Below are positions 1 through 7,073 of a DNA stretch of 34,318 nt, piece by piece (positions within the stretch are counted from its first letter, which is position 1; every line of letters starts with the position of its first letter). The stretch spans positions 1 through 34,318 of the forward strand of contig NZ_JADGMY010000013.1 of the NCBI RefSeq assembly GCF_015234515.1, written 5' to 3'. A model generated the notes under the pieces. That model did not search any database, was not told where the DNA came from, and saw only the letters and a program-made list of their open reading frames with translations. The translations under genes were made by a program, and so were the position numbers. This stretch comes from Cellulomonas sp. GTDB taxonomy: Bacteria; Actinomycetota; Actinomycetes; Actinomycetales; Cellulomonadaceae.

Positions 1-60
1 CCCCCACCCCGCGAGAGAGCAATCCAGCCACCCCCACCCCGCGAGAGAGCAATCCAGCAC
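1..60 (+). repeat. Two tandem 30-bp repeats, degenerate members of the GAGAGTGCAATCCAGTC family
   Basis: Two nearly identical 30-bp units lie at 1-30 and 31-60. Each has a C-rich half (CCCCCACCCC) followed by GCGAGAGAGCAATCCAGC. The second half is a diverged copy of the core repeated at 114-308, but in the opposite orientation. The array may continue left of the window. The orientation suggests it trails a plus-strand gene that ends before base 1, so that 1-302 would be a convergent intergenic space; that gene is not visible. Bases 61-113 between the two arrays show nothing recognisable. Confidence 0.8.
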
Positions 61-113
61 CCGACACGTGGGGTCGCCGGCGGCCAAGGCGGATCGGCCG
101 GGCGCTCGGTGGT

Positions 114-308
114 GCGCGACTGGATTGCACTCTCACGCTCAGGGTGCGCGACTGGATTGCACTCTCACGCTCAGGGGTGCGTGACTGGATTGCACTCTCG
201 CGCTCAGGGGTGCGTGACTGGATTGCACTCTCGCGCTCAGGGGCGCGCGACTGGATTGCACTCTCGCGCTCAGGGGTGCGCGACTGGATTGCACTCTCGC
301 GCTCAGGG
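114..308 (-). repeat. Six-copy 33-bp tandem array overlapping the methyltransferase stop codon
   Basis: The 17-bp core GACTGGATTGCACTCTC occurs six times, starting at 118, 150, 183, 216, 249 and 282. The steps are 32, 33, 33, 33 and 33 bp. On the minus strand each unit contains CCCCTGAGCGCGAGAG followed by TGCAATCCAGTC. The first unit includes the TGA stop of the methyltransferase gene (303-305), and every later unit repeats that TGA in the same frame. The units abut with no unique spacers, so this is not a CRISPR. The core is noticeably less G+C rich than its surroundings. It is the same core as in the hairpins at 16200-16414. Confidence 0.9.
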
Positions 309-1862
309 GAGGGTGAGGAGTCCGTCGGTGAGAAGGCCGCGGACCGTGGGCAGCACGTCGGCAGCGACGTCGGACGCCGGGACGTCGAGCAGGGCGCCGA
401 GCGCACCGATGATCTGCCCGGCGGTCAGCTCCCCGTCGCACGCGCCGACGAAGGCCGCGAGCGCCGTGCCGGCCTGCACCGTGCGCCCGAACCCCCGGCC
501 CTGCCGCAGCAGCACGACGCGCGGGTCGACGGCACCGGGCTGCAGGTAGCGCTCCTCGGTGACGTCCGGCGCCACCGTGAGCCGCAGCCCCGCGAGCTCC
601 TCGGCCGACAGGCCGCTGACGGCGTCGTGCGCGGCGAGCGCGGCGGAGATCACGGGTCCGAGCGGCTGGCGCACCGGGCCCGTCTGCGACTCCAGGCGGC
701 GCAGGGTCGGCGGGCCGGCGACCGGGCGGCGCAGCGTGACGACGCCGAACCCGACGGACGCCACGTCCCGGGACGCCAGGTCGTCGAGCCACGCGCCGTA
801 CCGCGCGGTCCACGTGCCGCGGTCGGCCGGTGTCGTGCCGCCGTCGCGGATCCAGGTCTCCGCGTACTGCGCGGGGTCCTGCTGGTCGCGCAGCACCACC
901 CACGCGTCCAGGCCCGACGCGTCGACCCACGCGCCGATGCGCTCGTGCCACTCCTCGCCGCCCCGCACCTCCCAGTTGGCGAGCAGCTGCGCCACGCCAC
1001 CGGGCGCCAGGACGTCCCCGACACCAGTGACGAGGTCGCGCACGAGGTCGTCACCGGCCCGGCCGCCGTCGCGGTAGTCGTACGCGGGCACGTCGGCGCG
1101 GCGCGGGGTGATGACGAACGGCGGGTTGGAGACGACGAGGTCGAACGTGTCGCCGGCGACGGGCTCGAGCATCGACCCGGCGCGCAGCTCGACACGGTCC
1201 TCGCCCAGTCCCGCCAGCGCAGTCGTGAAGCGCGCGAACGCCAGGGCGCGCGTCGACAGGTCCGTCGCGACGACGTGCTCCGCGTGCCGGCTCGCGTGCA
1301 GTGCCTGCACGCCGCAGCCCGTGCCGAGGTCGAGCACCCGCCGGCGCGGATCACGGACCGTCGCCTGCGCGAGCGTCAGCGACGCGCCGCCGACGCCCAG
1401 CACGTGGTCGGTGCGCAGCGGGCCGCCGGTCGCCAGCTCGCCCAGGTCCGACGCGATCCACCACGCGGCGTCGCCCGCACCGTCGCTCGCGGCGTAGGGA
1501 CGCAGGTCGACGACGGCCCTGACCTCGTCGTCGGCGCCGTGGCCCGCGACGTCCACCAGGCCGAGGCGTCGCACCCCCGCGACCCCCACGGTCGGGAGCG
1601 CCGCCTGCAGGGCGTCGGCACGCACCGGCACGCCGAGCAGGAACGCGCGCGTCAACGTGCCGGCGCGCCCGGACCCGGACCCGGTCGCGGGCTCGGTCGC
1701 CCGCAGCGCCGGCAGCACCTCCCCGCGGGTCAGCGCCCCTGCCGCGACGGGGCCGAGGATCTGGTCGACGTGCTCGACGGTGAACTGCGCGGCGGCGAGG
1801 TCGGCGCGCAGCGCGTCGACGAGTGCGGGCACGACGACGGGCGCGTCAGGGGTGGCGGTCAC
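303..1862 (-). CDS. SAM-dependent methyltransferase of the DUF7059 / MTS / DUF7782 type
   Basis: This 519-residue cytoplasmic protein resembles the small-domain methyltransferase family (PF05175) that includes PrmC/HemK and RsmC. The SAM-binding loop LDLGTGCGVQ is at 177-186, an acidic ribose-binding residue lies in ATDLS at 199-203, and the catalytic NPPF signature is at 246-249; NPPF/Y is typical of enzymes that methylate N atoms in glutamine or nucleobases. The N-terminal ~170 residues and the C-terminal ~120 residues match my memory of the actinobacterial DUF7059 and DUF7782 regions that flank this fold. The true substrate is unknown. The GTG start at 1862 is the first in-frame start before the conserved N-terminus; GGAGG sits only one base before it, which is unusually close. 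An internal GTG at 1832 is the alternative. It lies 44 bp after the EEP gene and probably shares its transcript. The stop is embedded in the repeat array. Confidence 0.85.
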   Translation of the reverse strand: MTATPDAPVVVPALVDALRADLAAAQFTVEHVDQILGPVAAGALTRGEVLPALRATEPATGSGSGRAGTLTRAFLLGVPVRADALQAALPTVGVAGVRRLGLVDVAGHGADDEVRAVVDLRPYAASDGAGDAAWWIASDLGELATGGPLRTDHVLGVGGASLTLAQATVRDPRRRVLDLGTGCGVQALHASRHAEHVVATDLSTRALAFARFTTALAGLGEDRVELRAGSMLEPVAGDTFDLVVSNPPFVITPRRADVPAYDYRDGGRAGDDLVRDLVTGVGDVLAPGGVAQLLANWEVRGGEEWHERIGAWVDASGLDAWVVLRDQQDPAQYAETWIRDGGTTPADRGTWTARYGAWLDDLASRDVASVGFGVVTLRRPVAGPPTLRRLESQTGPVRQPLGPVISAALAAHDAVSGLSAEELAGLRLTVAPDVTEERYLQPGAVDPRVVLLRQGRGFGRTVQAGTALAAFVGACDGELTAGQIIGALGALLDVPASDVAADVLPTVRGLLTDGLLTLP

Positions 1863-1906
1863 GCCTCCATCGTCCCAGGCGCGCGGCGGCGCGACGGTGC
1901 GTGCCG

Positions 1907-2602
1907 TCAGGCCGGGAGGTGCAGGTCGACCACCAGCGGCCGGTGGTCGCTGGCGACACCGACCGCGGCGTCGTCCAGCACCCAGGCGTCCAGGACGGGC
2001 AGGCGCGGGTCCACCAGGACCACGTCGATGCGCACGCGCGGGACGTCCGCCGGGTACGTCGGCTGGTCGGCCCCCACGACGCTGGCCGCGTCCTGCAGGC
2101 CACCCGCGGCGTCGCCCAGGACGGTCCAGGACGGTCCCCCGGGGCGCTCGTTGAGGTCTCCCGCCACGACGACCGGCCCCTCGGTGCCGCGCAGCAGGCG
2201 CCGCACCACCAGGTCGACGTGCCGTTCCCGCTCGGCGGCACGCAGCCCGAGGTGCACGACCACGACGCGCACACCGTCGACACGGGCGGTCGCGACGCCG
2301 CGGCGCGTGCGCCCGACGCGCCAGGGCAGCCGCAGACCCGCGGCGTCGTGCACGCTGCGGTACGGCGCGACGAGCAGCGCGGTCGTGCGCGCACCGCCGC
2401 CACCCACGGCGACGCGCAGCCCGGTCCGCGCGGCGAACCGCCGCAACCGGGTCCGTCCGGACGCCCCGCGGGGCGGTTCCTGGACCGCCAGCACGTCGGG
2501 GCGCACGCCGCGGACGACGTCGACGAGCGCGTCCAGCTCGTCGCGCAGGCCACGCAGGTTGTAGGTCATCACCCGTAGGGTGCCGACGTCGCGCGCGTCC
2601 AC
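1907..2602 (-). CDS. Endonuclease/exonuclease/phosphatase (EEP) fold hydrolase
   Basis: This 231-residue protein has the ordered EEP motifs: MTYNLRGL at 12-19, metal-binding Glu42 in AVQEPP, VHLGL with His117, GDLNERPGG at 148-156 (Asp149/Asn151), and the terminal SDHRPLVVDL with Asp219/His220. The family cleaves phosphodiesters or phosphomonoesters in a Mg2+-dependent way (DNase I, exonuclease III, sphingomyelinase, inositol phosphatases), and the sequence does not decide which. There is no signal peptide, so it is probably cytoplasmic. The GTG start at 2602 is preceded by GGAGG at good spacing. An open frame continues to 2830 but would overlap the divergent lipoprotein gene and its extra residues look non-coding. 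It probably forms a two-gene unit with the methyltransferase. Confidence 0.88.
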   Translation of the reverse strand: MDARDVGTLRVMTYNLRGLRDELDALVDVVRGVRPDVLAVQEPPRGASGRTRLRRFAARTGLRVAVGGGGARTTALLVAPYRSVHDAAGLRLPWRVGRTRRGVATARVDGVRVVVVHLGLRAAERERHVDLVVRRLLRGTEGPVVVAGDLNERPGGPSWTVLGDAAGGLQDAASVVGADQPTYPADVPRVRIDVVLVDPRLPVLDAWVLDDAAVGVASDHRPLVVDLHLPA

Positions 2603-2808
2603 GGTGGCCTCCGTCCGTCCTTCGGCTGCGCGAGCGTACCGACCCCTGGGGCCAGGGGCACCACCGCACACGCCGTGGACCCGTCGCCGATGACGCAGGA
2701 CGCCCGTGTGAGGCCTCCGCCGCCCCACACCGCACCGCCGCGTGTGCCGTACGTTGGTCGCGATCGATCGATGGCTGCGCCTGCGCGCGCGCGACGAGGG
2801 GACCACCC
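2603..2808. promoter_or_regulatory. Divergent intergenic region with an inverted repeat
   Basis: This 206-bp gap separates the minus-strand EEP gene from the plus-strand lipoprotein gene and must hold both promoters. The only clear structure is a perfect inverted repeat, CCCCTGG / CCAGGGG at 2643-2658 with a 2-bp centre, about 40 bp upstream of the EEP start. This is a plausible operator. A run of CGATCGATCGAT lies at 2760-2772. No convincing -35/-10 pair was found. Confidence 0.35.
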
Positions 2809-3477
2809 GTGCGACGACGTCCGACCGCACTGGCGGCGAGTGCCGTGACGGTGCTCCTGCTGAGCGCCTGCACCGGTGACACCGGCCCTGACGCGACCAC
2901 CGCGGGGACCACGCCGCCGGCGTCGGCAGCTGCGACGAGCGACCCGACCGACGAGGAGCCTGTCGCGGGCGGCGTCACCGTGGAGTGCCTGCGGGGCACG
3001 TGGCGCCTGGACCTGGCCGCGATGCAGGACGACCTGCTCCGGATGTTCGAGTCCGCCGGCGACGACCAGGGCGCCGTGGACATCACCGTCGACGGCACCT
3101 CCACGTACGAGTTCGCCGACGGCGGCGCGTTCACGGCCGACGTCGACTCGAGCTCGGCCATGACCATGTCGGGCGACGGCGTCGAGCTCACGTCGGAGTC
3201 GCGGTCCACGGGCGACCTCACCGGCCGGTGGGCGCTGGCCGGTGACCAGCTGACGATCTCCGACATCGACTCCGCGGGCCTCGACGTCACGACGAGCGGG
3301 ACCCTCGACGGCGAGGAGCTCGAGCTCCCGGAGGGGTCCGCGGAGGACGCGATCGAGGCGCTGCCGCCCACGGCGTCGACCGCGACCTGCAGCGCGAGCA
3401 CGCTGACCCTGGTGGCGTCGCTGCAGTCCGACGAGAGCAGCGAGCCCGTGACGATGGCCTACACGCTCCGCCGCTGA
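2809..3477 (+). CDS. Secreted lipoprotein of unknown function
   Basis: The 222-residue product begins with a lipoprotein signal peptide: MRRRP, a hydrophobic core, and the lipobox LLSAC with Cys21 as the lipidated residue. A short Thr/Ala/Ser-rich linker follows (about 22-48). The mature domain (about 50-222) is rich in acidic residues and alternating beta-type strands such as VDITVDGTSTYEF and FTADVDSSSAMTM. It contains two further Cys, in VECLRGTW and STATCSAST, that could form a disulfide. The pattern recalls small beta-barrel lipoproteins that sit outside the membrane, but I recognise no family. The start is GTG with a GAGGGG ribosome-binding site 5-6 bases upstream. The gene is alone on its strand and ends at a strong convergent terminator. 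Confidence 0.85.
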   Translation: MRRRPTALAASAVTVLLLSACTGDTGPDATTAGTTPPASAAATSDPTDEEPVAGGVTVECLRGTWRLDLAAMQDDLLRMFESAGDDQGAVDITVDGTSTYEFADGGAFTADVDSSSAMTMSGDGVELTSESRSTGDLTGRWALAGDQLTISDIDSAGLDVTTSGTLDGEELELPEGSAEDAIEALPPTASTATCSASTLTLVASLQSDESSEPVTMAYTLRR

Positions 3478-3502
3478 CCAGCCCTGACCAGCCCCTGAGC
3501 AG

Positions 3503-3543
3503 CGCGCCGCCCTCCCGTCCACGAGCGACGGGAGGGCGGCGCG
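3503..3543. terminator. Bidirectional terminator between the lipoprotein gene and hppA
   Basis: A perfect 17-bp inverted repeat (CGCGCCGCCCTCCCGTC at 3503-3519 paired with 3527-3543) encloses a 7-base loop. It lies 25 bp after the lipoprotein stop and 13 bp after the hppA stop, so it can serve both convergent genes. There is no T tract, as is common in high-G+C actinobacteria. Confidence 0.85.
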
Positions 3544-3556
3544 GCTGTGCCGGGCG

Positions 3557-5848
3557 TCAGCCGACGAGCTGCGTCTCGTGCTCGAGACGGCCCTCGCGGT
3601 CGACCTTGGCGGCGCGCAGCCGGGAGGCGATGACCGCGCCGAACGCGATGGCCGTGGCGACCAGGGCGATCGTCAGGCGCAGCGTGTGGTTCGCGTCCGC
3701 GCCGACGGACACCGCGACGATGGCCGGGGCGATCAGCACGGACACCAGGTTCATCACCTTGATGAGCGGGTTGATCGCCGGGCCGGCGGTGTCCTTGAAC
3801 GGGTCGCCGACGGTGTCGCCGATGACGGCGGCCGCGTGGGCCGGCGAGCCCTTGCCGCCGTAGTTGCCGTCCTCGATGATCTTCTTCGCGTTGTCCCAGG
3901 TGCCGCCGGAGTTCGACAGGAACACGGCCATGAGCACGCCGGTGGCGATGGTCCCGGCCAAGAACCCCGCGAGGGGCCCGACGCCCAGGCCGAAGCCGAC
4001 GGCGATGGGCGCGAACGCGGCCAGCAGACCGGGGGTCGCCAGCTCGCGCAGCGAGTCGCGCGTGCACATGTCCACGACCCGGGCGTACTCGGGGCGCACC
4101 TCGCCCGTCATGATCCCGGGGTTGTCGCGGAACTGGCGACGCACCTCGAAGACGATCGCGCCGGCGGCCCGCGTCACCGCGTCGATGGCCAGCCCCGAGA
4201 AGAGGAAGACCGTCGCACCACCCAGGATCACGCCGACGAGGGTGATGGGGTTGATGATGTCGTACGACATCATCGCCTCGACGAGGTCCCCGCCGAGCCC
4301 GCCGGAGATGTCCTCGAGCGCCGTGCGGACCGCGTCCGCGTAGGACCCGAACAGCGCGGTCGCCGCGAGCACGGCCGTCGCGATCGCGATGCCCTTGGTG
4401 ACGGCCTTGGTGGTGTTGCCGACGGCGTCGAGGTCCGTGAGGATCTGCGCGCCCTCGGGCGTCACGTCGCCCGACATCTCCGCGATGCCCTGCGCGTTGT
4501 CGCTGACCGGGCCGAACGTGTCCATGGCGACGATGACGCCGACGGTCGTCAGCAGGCCGCAGCCCGCCAGCGCGATGAGGAACAGCGCGAGCGGCACCGA
4601 GCCGCCGGCCAGCAGGAACACGCCGCAGATGGCCGCCGCGATGATGCCGGTCGTGTAGACCGCGGACTCGAAGCCCACGCCGATGCCGGACAGCACGACG
4701 GTCGCGGGACCCGTGAGCGTCGTGCGTGCCACGTGCAGCGTGGGCTTGCTGGTGGTGCCGGTGAAGTAGCCGGTGACCCACAGGATGACGCCCGCGAGGA
4801 CCACGCCGATGAGCACGGCGAGCGACGCGACGAGGCGCGGGTCGCCCGCGTGGCCCTCGAGGCCAGTCGTGCCGCCCGGCAGCTCGGCGAACGTCCCCGG
4901 GAGGTACACGTACGCCGCAGCCGACGCGAGCAGCACGCCCACGAGCGCCGAGACGTAGAAGCCCCGGTTGATCGCTGCCAGCCCGCTCTCGGAACCCCGC
5001 ACCCGCGTGATCGCGACGCCGAGGGCGGCGACGAGCGCGCCCACCGCGGTGACGATCAGCGGGAACACCATGCCCTCCTCGCCGAACGCCGCCCGGCCGA
5101 GGATGAGGGCCGCGACCAGCGTGACCGCGTAGGACTCGAACAGGTCCGCGGCCATGCCGGCGCAGTCGCCCACGTTGTCGCCCACGTTGTCGGCGATCGT
5201 GGCGGGGTTGCGCGGGTCGTCCTCGGGGATGCCCTGCTCGACCTTGCCGACCAGGTCCGCACCCACGTCGGCGGCCTTGGTGAAGATGCCGCCGCCGACG
5301 CGCATGAACATCGCGAGCAGCGCGGCACCGAACCCGAAGCCCTCGAGCACCGCGGGGGCCTCGCCGCGGTAGAGGAGCACGACGAGCGACGCCCCCACCA
5401 GGCCGAGGCCGACGACGGCCATGCCGACCACACCGCCGGTGCGGAACGCGATCCGCGCACCCTCCGCGCGGCCGTCGGGCCCCGAGGCGGCCGCCGCGAC
5501 GCGCAGGTTGGCGCGGGTCGCGAGCCACATCCCGAGGAACCCGATGGCGGCCGAGAACCCGGCGCCGACGAGGAAGAAGACGGACCGCCCGATCTTGACG
5601 CCGCTGTCGCCCGGCAGCAGGAACAGCAGGGCGCAGACCACCGCGGCGAACACGGCGAGGGTGCGGAACTGCCGACTCAGGAACGCCGAGGCGCCCTCCT
5701 GGACCGCGACGGCGATCTGTTGCATCGAGGCCGTGCCCTCACCGGCCGCCAGCACCTGACGACGGAGCACGGCGGCGACCACGAGGGCCGCCAGTCCGAT
5801 CACGGCGATCGCCGTGACGATCGTGATGCTCGTGGCACCGAGCTGCAT
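3557..5848 (-). CDS. hppA: Membrane-bound proton-translocating pyrophosphatase, K+-independent type
   Basis: This 763-residue integral membrane protein hydrolyses pyrophosphate and uses the energy to pump protons out of the cytoplasm, drawing on PPi from biosynthesis. Its length and many hydrophobic segments (about 16 spans expected for the family) are normal. The substrate-binding loop DVGADLVGKVE is at 194-204, and DNVGDNVGDCAGMAADLFE runs from about 220 to 238. The segment GNTTKAVTKG at 477-486 has Lys481 where K+-dependent enzymes have Ala; this Lys is the known marker of K+-independent H+-pyrophosphatases. A second acidic cluster is in the C-terminal DTVGDPFKDTAGPAINPL. The ATG at 5848 is preceded by GAGGAGGA at ideal spacing, so the longer open frame is not used. 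Confidence 0.96.
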   Translation of the reverse strand: MQLGATSITIVTAIAVIGLAALVVAAVLRRQVLAAGEGTASMQQIAVAVQEGASAFLSRQFRTLAVFAAVVCALLFLLPGDSGVKIGRSVFFLVGAGFSAAIGFLGMWLATRANLRVAAAASGPDGRAEGARIAFRTGGVVGMAVVGLGLVGASLVVLLYRGEAPAVLEGFGFGAALLAMFMRVGGGIFTKAADVGADLVGKVEQGIPEDDPRNPATIADNVGDNVGDCAGMAADLFESYAVTLVAALILGRAAFGEEGMVFPLIVTAVGALVAALGVAITRVRGSESGLAAINRGFYVSALVGVLLASAAAYVYLPGTFAELPGGTTGLEGHAGDPRLVASLAVLIGVVLAGVILWVTGYFTGTTSKPTLHVARTTLTGPATVVLSGIGVGFESAVYTTGIIAAAICGVFLLAGGSVPLALFLIALAGCGLLTTVGVIVAMDTFGPVSDNAQGIAEMSGDVTPEGAQILTDLDAVGNTTKAVTKGIAIATAVLAATALFGSYADAVRTALEDISGGLGGDLVEAMMSYDIINPITLVGVILGGATVFLFSGLAIDAVTRAAGAIVFEVRRQFRDNPGIMTGEVRPEYARVVDMCTRDSLRELATPGLLAAFAPIAVGFGLGVGPLAGFLAGTIATGVLMAVFLSNSGGTWDNAKKIIEDGNYGGKGSPAHAAAVIGDTVGDPFKDTAGPAINPLIKVMNLVSVLIAPAIVAVSVGADANHTLRLTIALVATAIAFGAVIASRLRAAKVDREGRLEHETQLVG

Positions 5849-5925
5849 GCATCCTCCTCGACACACCGGCGCGCTCCCCCTGAACGCAGCCCCACCGCCC
5901 GGCCCCGTTGCCGACGGACCGGGCG

Positions 5926-5931
5926 AGTCTA
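5926..5931 (-). promoter_or_regulatory. Candidate -10 element for hppA
   Basis: TAGACT on the minus strand lies just downstream of the putative STAS-gene terminator and about 78 bp before the hppA ATG. There is no good -35 hexamer at 17-18 bp, so this is a weak call based on the hexamer and its position in the only gap where hppA could have its own promoter. Confidence 0.25.
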
Positions 5932-5935
5932 GCGG

Positions 5936-5959
5936 GGGGTGTGACGCAGGTCGCACCCC
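5936..5959 (-). terminator. Putative hairpin terminator after the STAS gene
   Basis: The arms GGGGTGTGAC (5936-5945) and GTCGCACCCC (5950-5959) pair over 10 positions with one mismatch around a 4-base loop, 30 bp after the STAS stop codon on the minus strand. It would separate the STAS gene from hppA. Confidence 0.5.
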
Positions 5960-5989
5960 GGCGGCACTCGCCCGCGGGTGACGTGGCGG

Positions 5990-6325
5990 TCAGGAGGCGA
6001 GCGCGCCGTCCAGCGTCTCGTGGATCGCGAAGACCTGCGTGAGCCCGGTGATGCGGAAGACCTTGAGGAGCCGCTCGGAGTCGACCACGAGCTCGAGCCG
6101 ACCCCCGGCGAGCCGCACCCGCTTGAGGGTGCCGACGAGCAGTCCCAGACCCGTGGAGTCCAGGAACGTGACGCCCGTGAGGTCGACGACCAGGTCCGTG
6201 CGGCCCTGCGAGACCAGCAGCGCGAGACGTTCGCGCAACCGGTCGGCCGAGGCGACGTCGACCTCACCCGCGACGTGGACGACCGTGCGCACGCCGACGT
6301 CCTCGGTGGTCACCTGCACCTCCAT
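5990..6325 (-). CDS. STAS-domain anti-sigma factor antagonist (anti-anti-sigma)
   Basis: This 111-residue single STAS domain protein is the size of SpoIIAA/RsbV/BldG. The hallmark loop is DLTGVTFLDSTGLGLLVG, where the Ser of LDSTGLG is the residue phosphorylated by a cognate kinase/anti-sigma factor. Unphosphorylated protein would bind the anti-sigma kinase and free a sigma factor. No kinase partner is encoded in the window, so its target is unknown. ATG at 6325 is chosen because AGGAGGGGGA precedes it. It diverges from the SigE-family sigma gene, but ECF sigma factors are not normally controlled by STAS partner switching, so a direct link is not implied. Confidence 0.9.
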   Translation of the reverse strand: MEVQVTTEDVGVRTVVHVAGEVDVASADRLRERLALLVSQGRTDLVVDLTGVTFLDSTGLGLLVGTLKRVRLAGGRLELVVDSERLLKVFRITGLTQVFAIHETLDGALAS

Positions 6326-6418
6326 GGACGTCCCCCTCCTCATGCCGTCGCGCCGTCTGCATTCAAGCATCCCCGCACCCGCTCGGCGGCTCGCACACGC
6401 AAGTCGGAGCGCTCGACC

Positions 6419-6443
6419 CAACCTTTCGGGGCCGTCATCCGTC
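6419..6443 (+). promoter_or_regulatory. Candidate ECF-type promoter, probably autoregulatory
   Basis: CAACC at 6419-6423 is followed, after exactly 16 bp, by CGTC at 6440-6443. Many actinobacterial ECF sigma factors recognise an AAC-type -35 and a CGTC-type -10 at this spacing and activate their own gene. It lies 57 bp before the sigma factor start, within the 175-bp divergent gap to the STAS gene. Confidence 0.4.
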
Positions 6444-6500
6444 ACCATCATGTGAGGGGGCAGCTGCGCGCAGACCCCGACGGCCGACGACAGGAGCACC

Positions 6501-7073
6501 GTGACCGCCTGGCAGGACGCGCTGGACGAGCTCGTCCGGACGCGCGGTCGTGCGCTCGTCGGGTACGCGTACCTGCTGACCGGCGACTCGCGCGAGGCCG
6601 AGGACCTCGTGCAGGACGCGCTGGTCCGCACGTTCACGCGCGGCCGCGGCACGCGCGAGGTCGCGTCCGCCGAGGCCTACGTGCGGCGCGCGATCCTCAC
6701 GACGTACGTCGACGGCTTCCGCCGACGACGCCACTGGGCCACCATCCGTCACCTCGCCGCGGTGCCCGAGCCGAGCCCGCCCGACGGGCCGCACGCCGGC
6801 CCCGAGCCGGTGGTCACGACCCGCCTCGCGGTCCAGCAGGCGCTCGCCCTGCTGCCGCCGCGCGAGCGGGCCTGCATCGTGCTGCGCCACTTCGAGGACA
6901 TGACGGTCGCCCAGGTCGCCGACGCCCTGTCCCTGTCGATCGGCACCGTCAAGCGCTACCTGTCCGATGCCACGCGCACGCTCGAGACCCACCTCGGTGA
7001 CCTCGCAGGGGTCGACGACGCGCCCGCGCACCTCACCGACGAGGTCCTCGTCACCGTCCGGAGGTCACGTTGA
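6501..7073 (+). CDS. SigE-family ECF RNA polymerase sigma factor
   Basis: This 190-residue sigma-70 protein has only regions 2 and 4. Region 2 contains YAYLLTGDSREAEDLVQDALVRTF (about 22-46). Region 4 spans about 112-162, with LPPRERACIVLRHFEDMTVAQVADALSLS followed by the recognition helix IGTVKRYLSDATRTLE. The ML/YLLTGD and LRHFEDMT features fit the actinobacterial SigE family (TIGR02983 type), a group that usually lies next to a membrane protein gene. The start is GTG at 6501 with AGGAG six bases upstream. The stop codon overlaps the TTG start of the next gene (TTGA), so the two are translationally coupled and probably form a regulatory pair. Confidence 0.93.
   Translation: MTAWQDALDELVRTRGRALVGYAYLLTGDSREAEDLVQDALVRTFTRGRGTREVASAEAYVRRAILTTYVDGFRRRRHWATIRHLAAVPEPSPPDGPHAGPEPVVTTRLAVQQALALLPPRERACIVLRHFEDMTVAQVADALSLSIGTVKRYLSDATRTLETHLGDLAGVDDAPAHLTDEVLVTVRRSR

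Noticed and set aside
114..308. CRISPR array
   Set aside because: The 33-bp units abut directly with no unique spacers, and no cas genes are nearby.
144..2564. Long plus-strand open frame running through the repeat array
   Set aside because: It is antisense to the methyltransferase and EEP genes, has no ribosome-binding site, and is Arg-rich, as expected from G+C-rich shadow frames.
3578..5932. 784-codon plus-strand open frame opposite hppA
   Set aside because: The protein is low-complexity (Arg/Glu/His/Asp), while the opposite strand encodes a complete, conserved pyrophosphatase.
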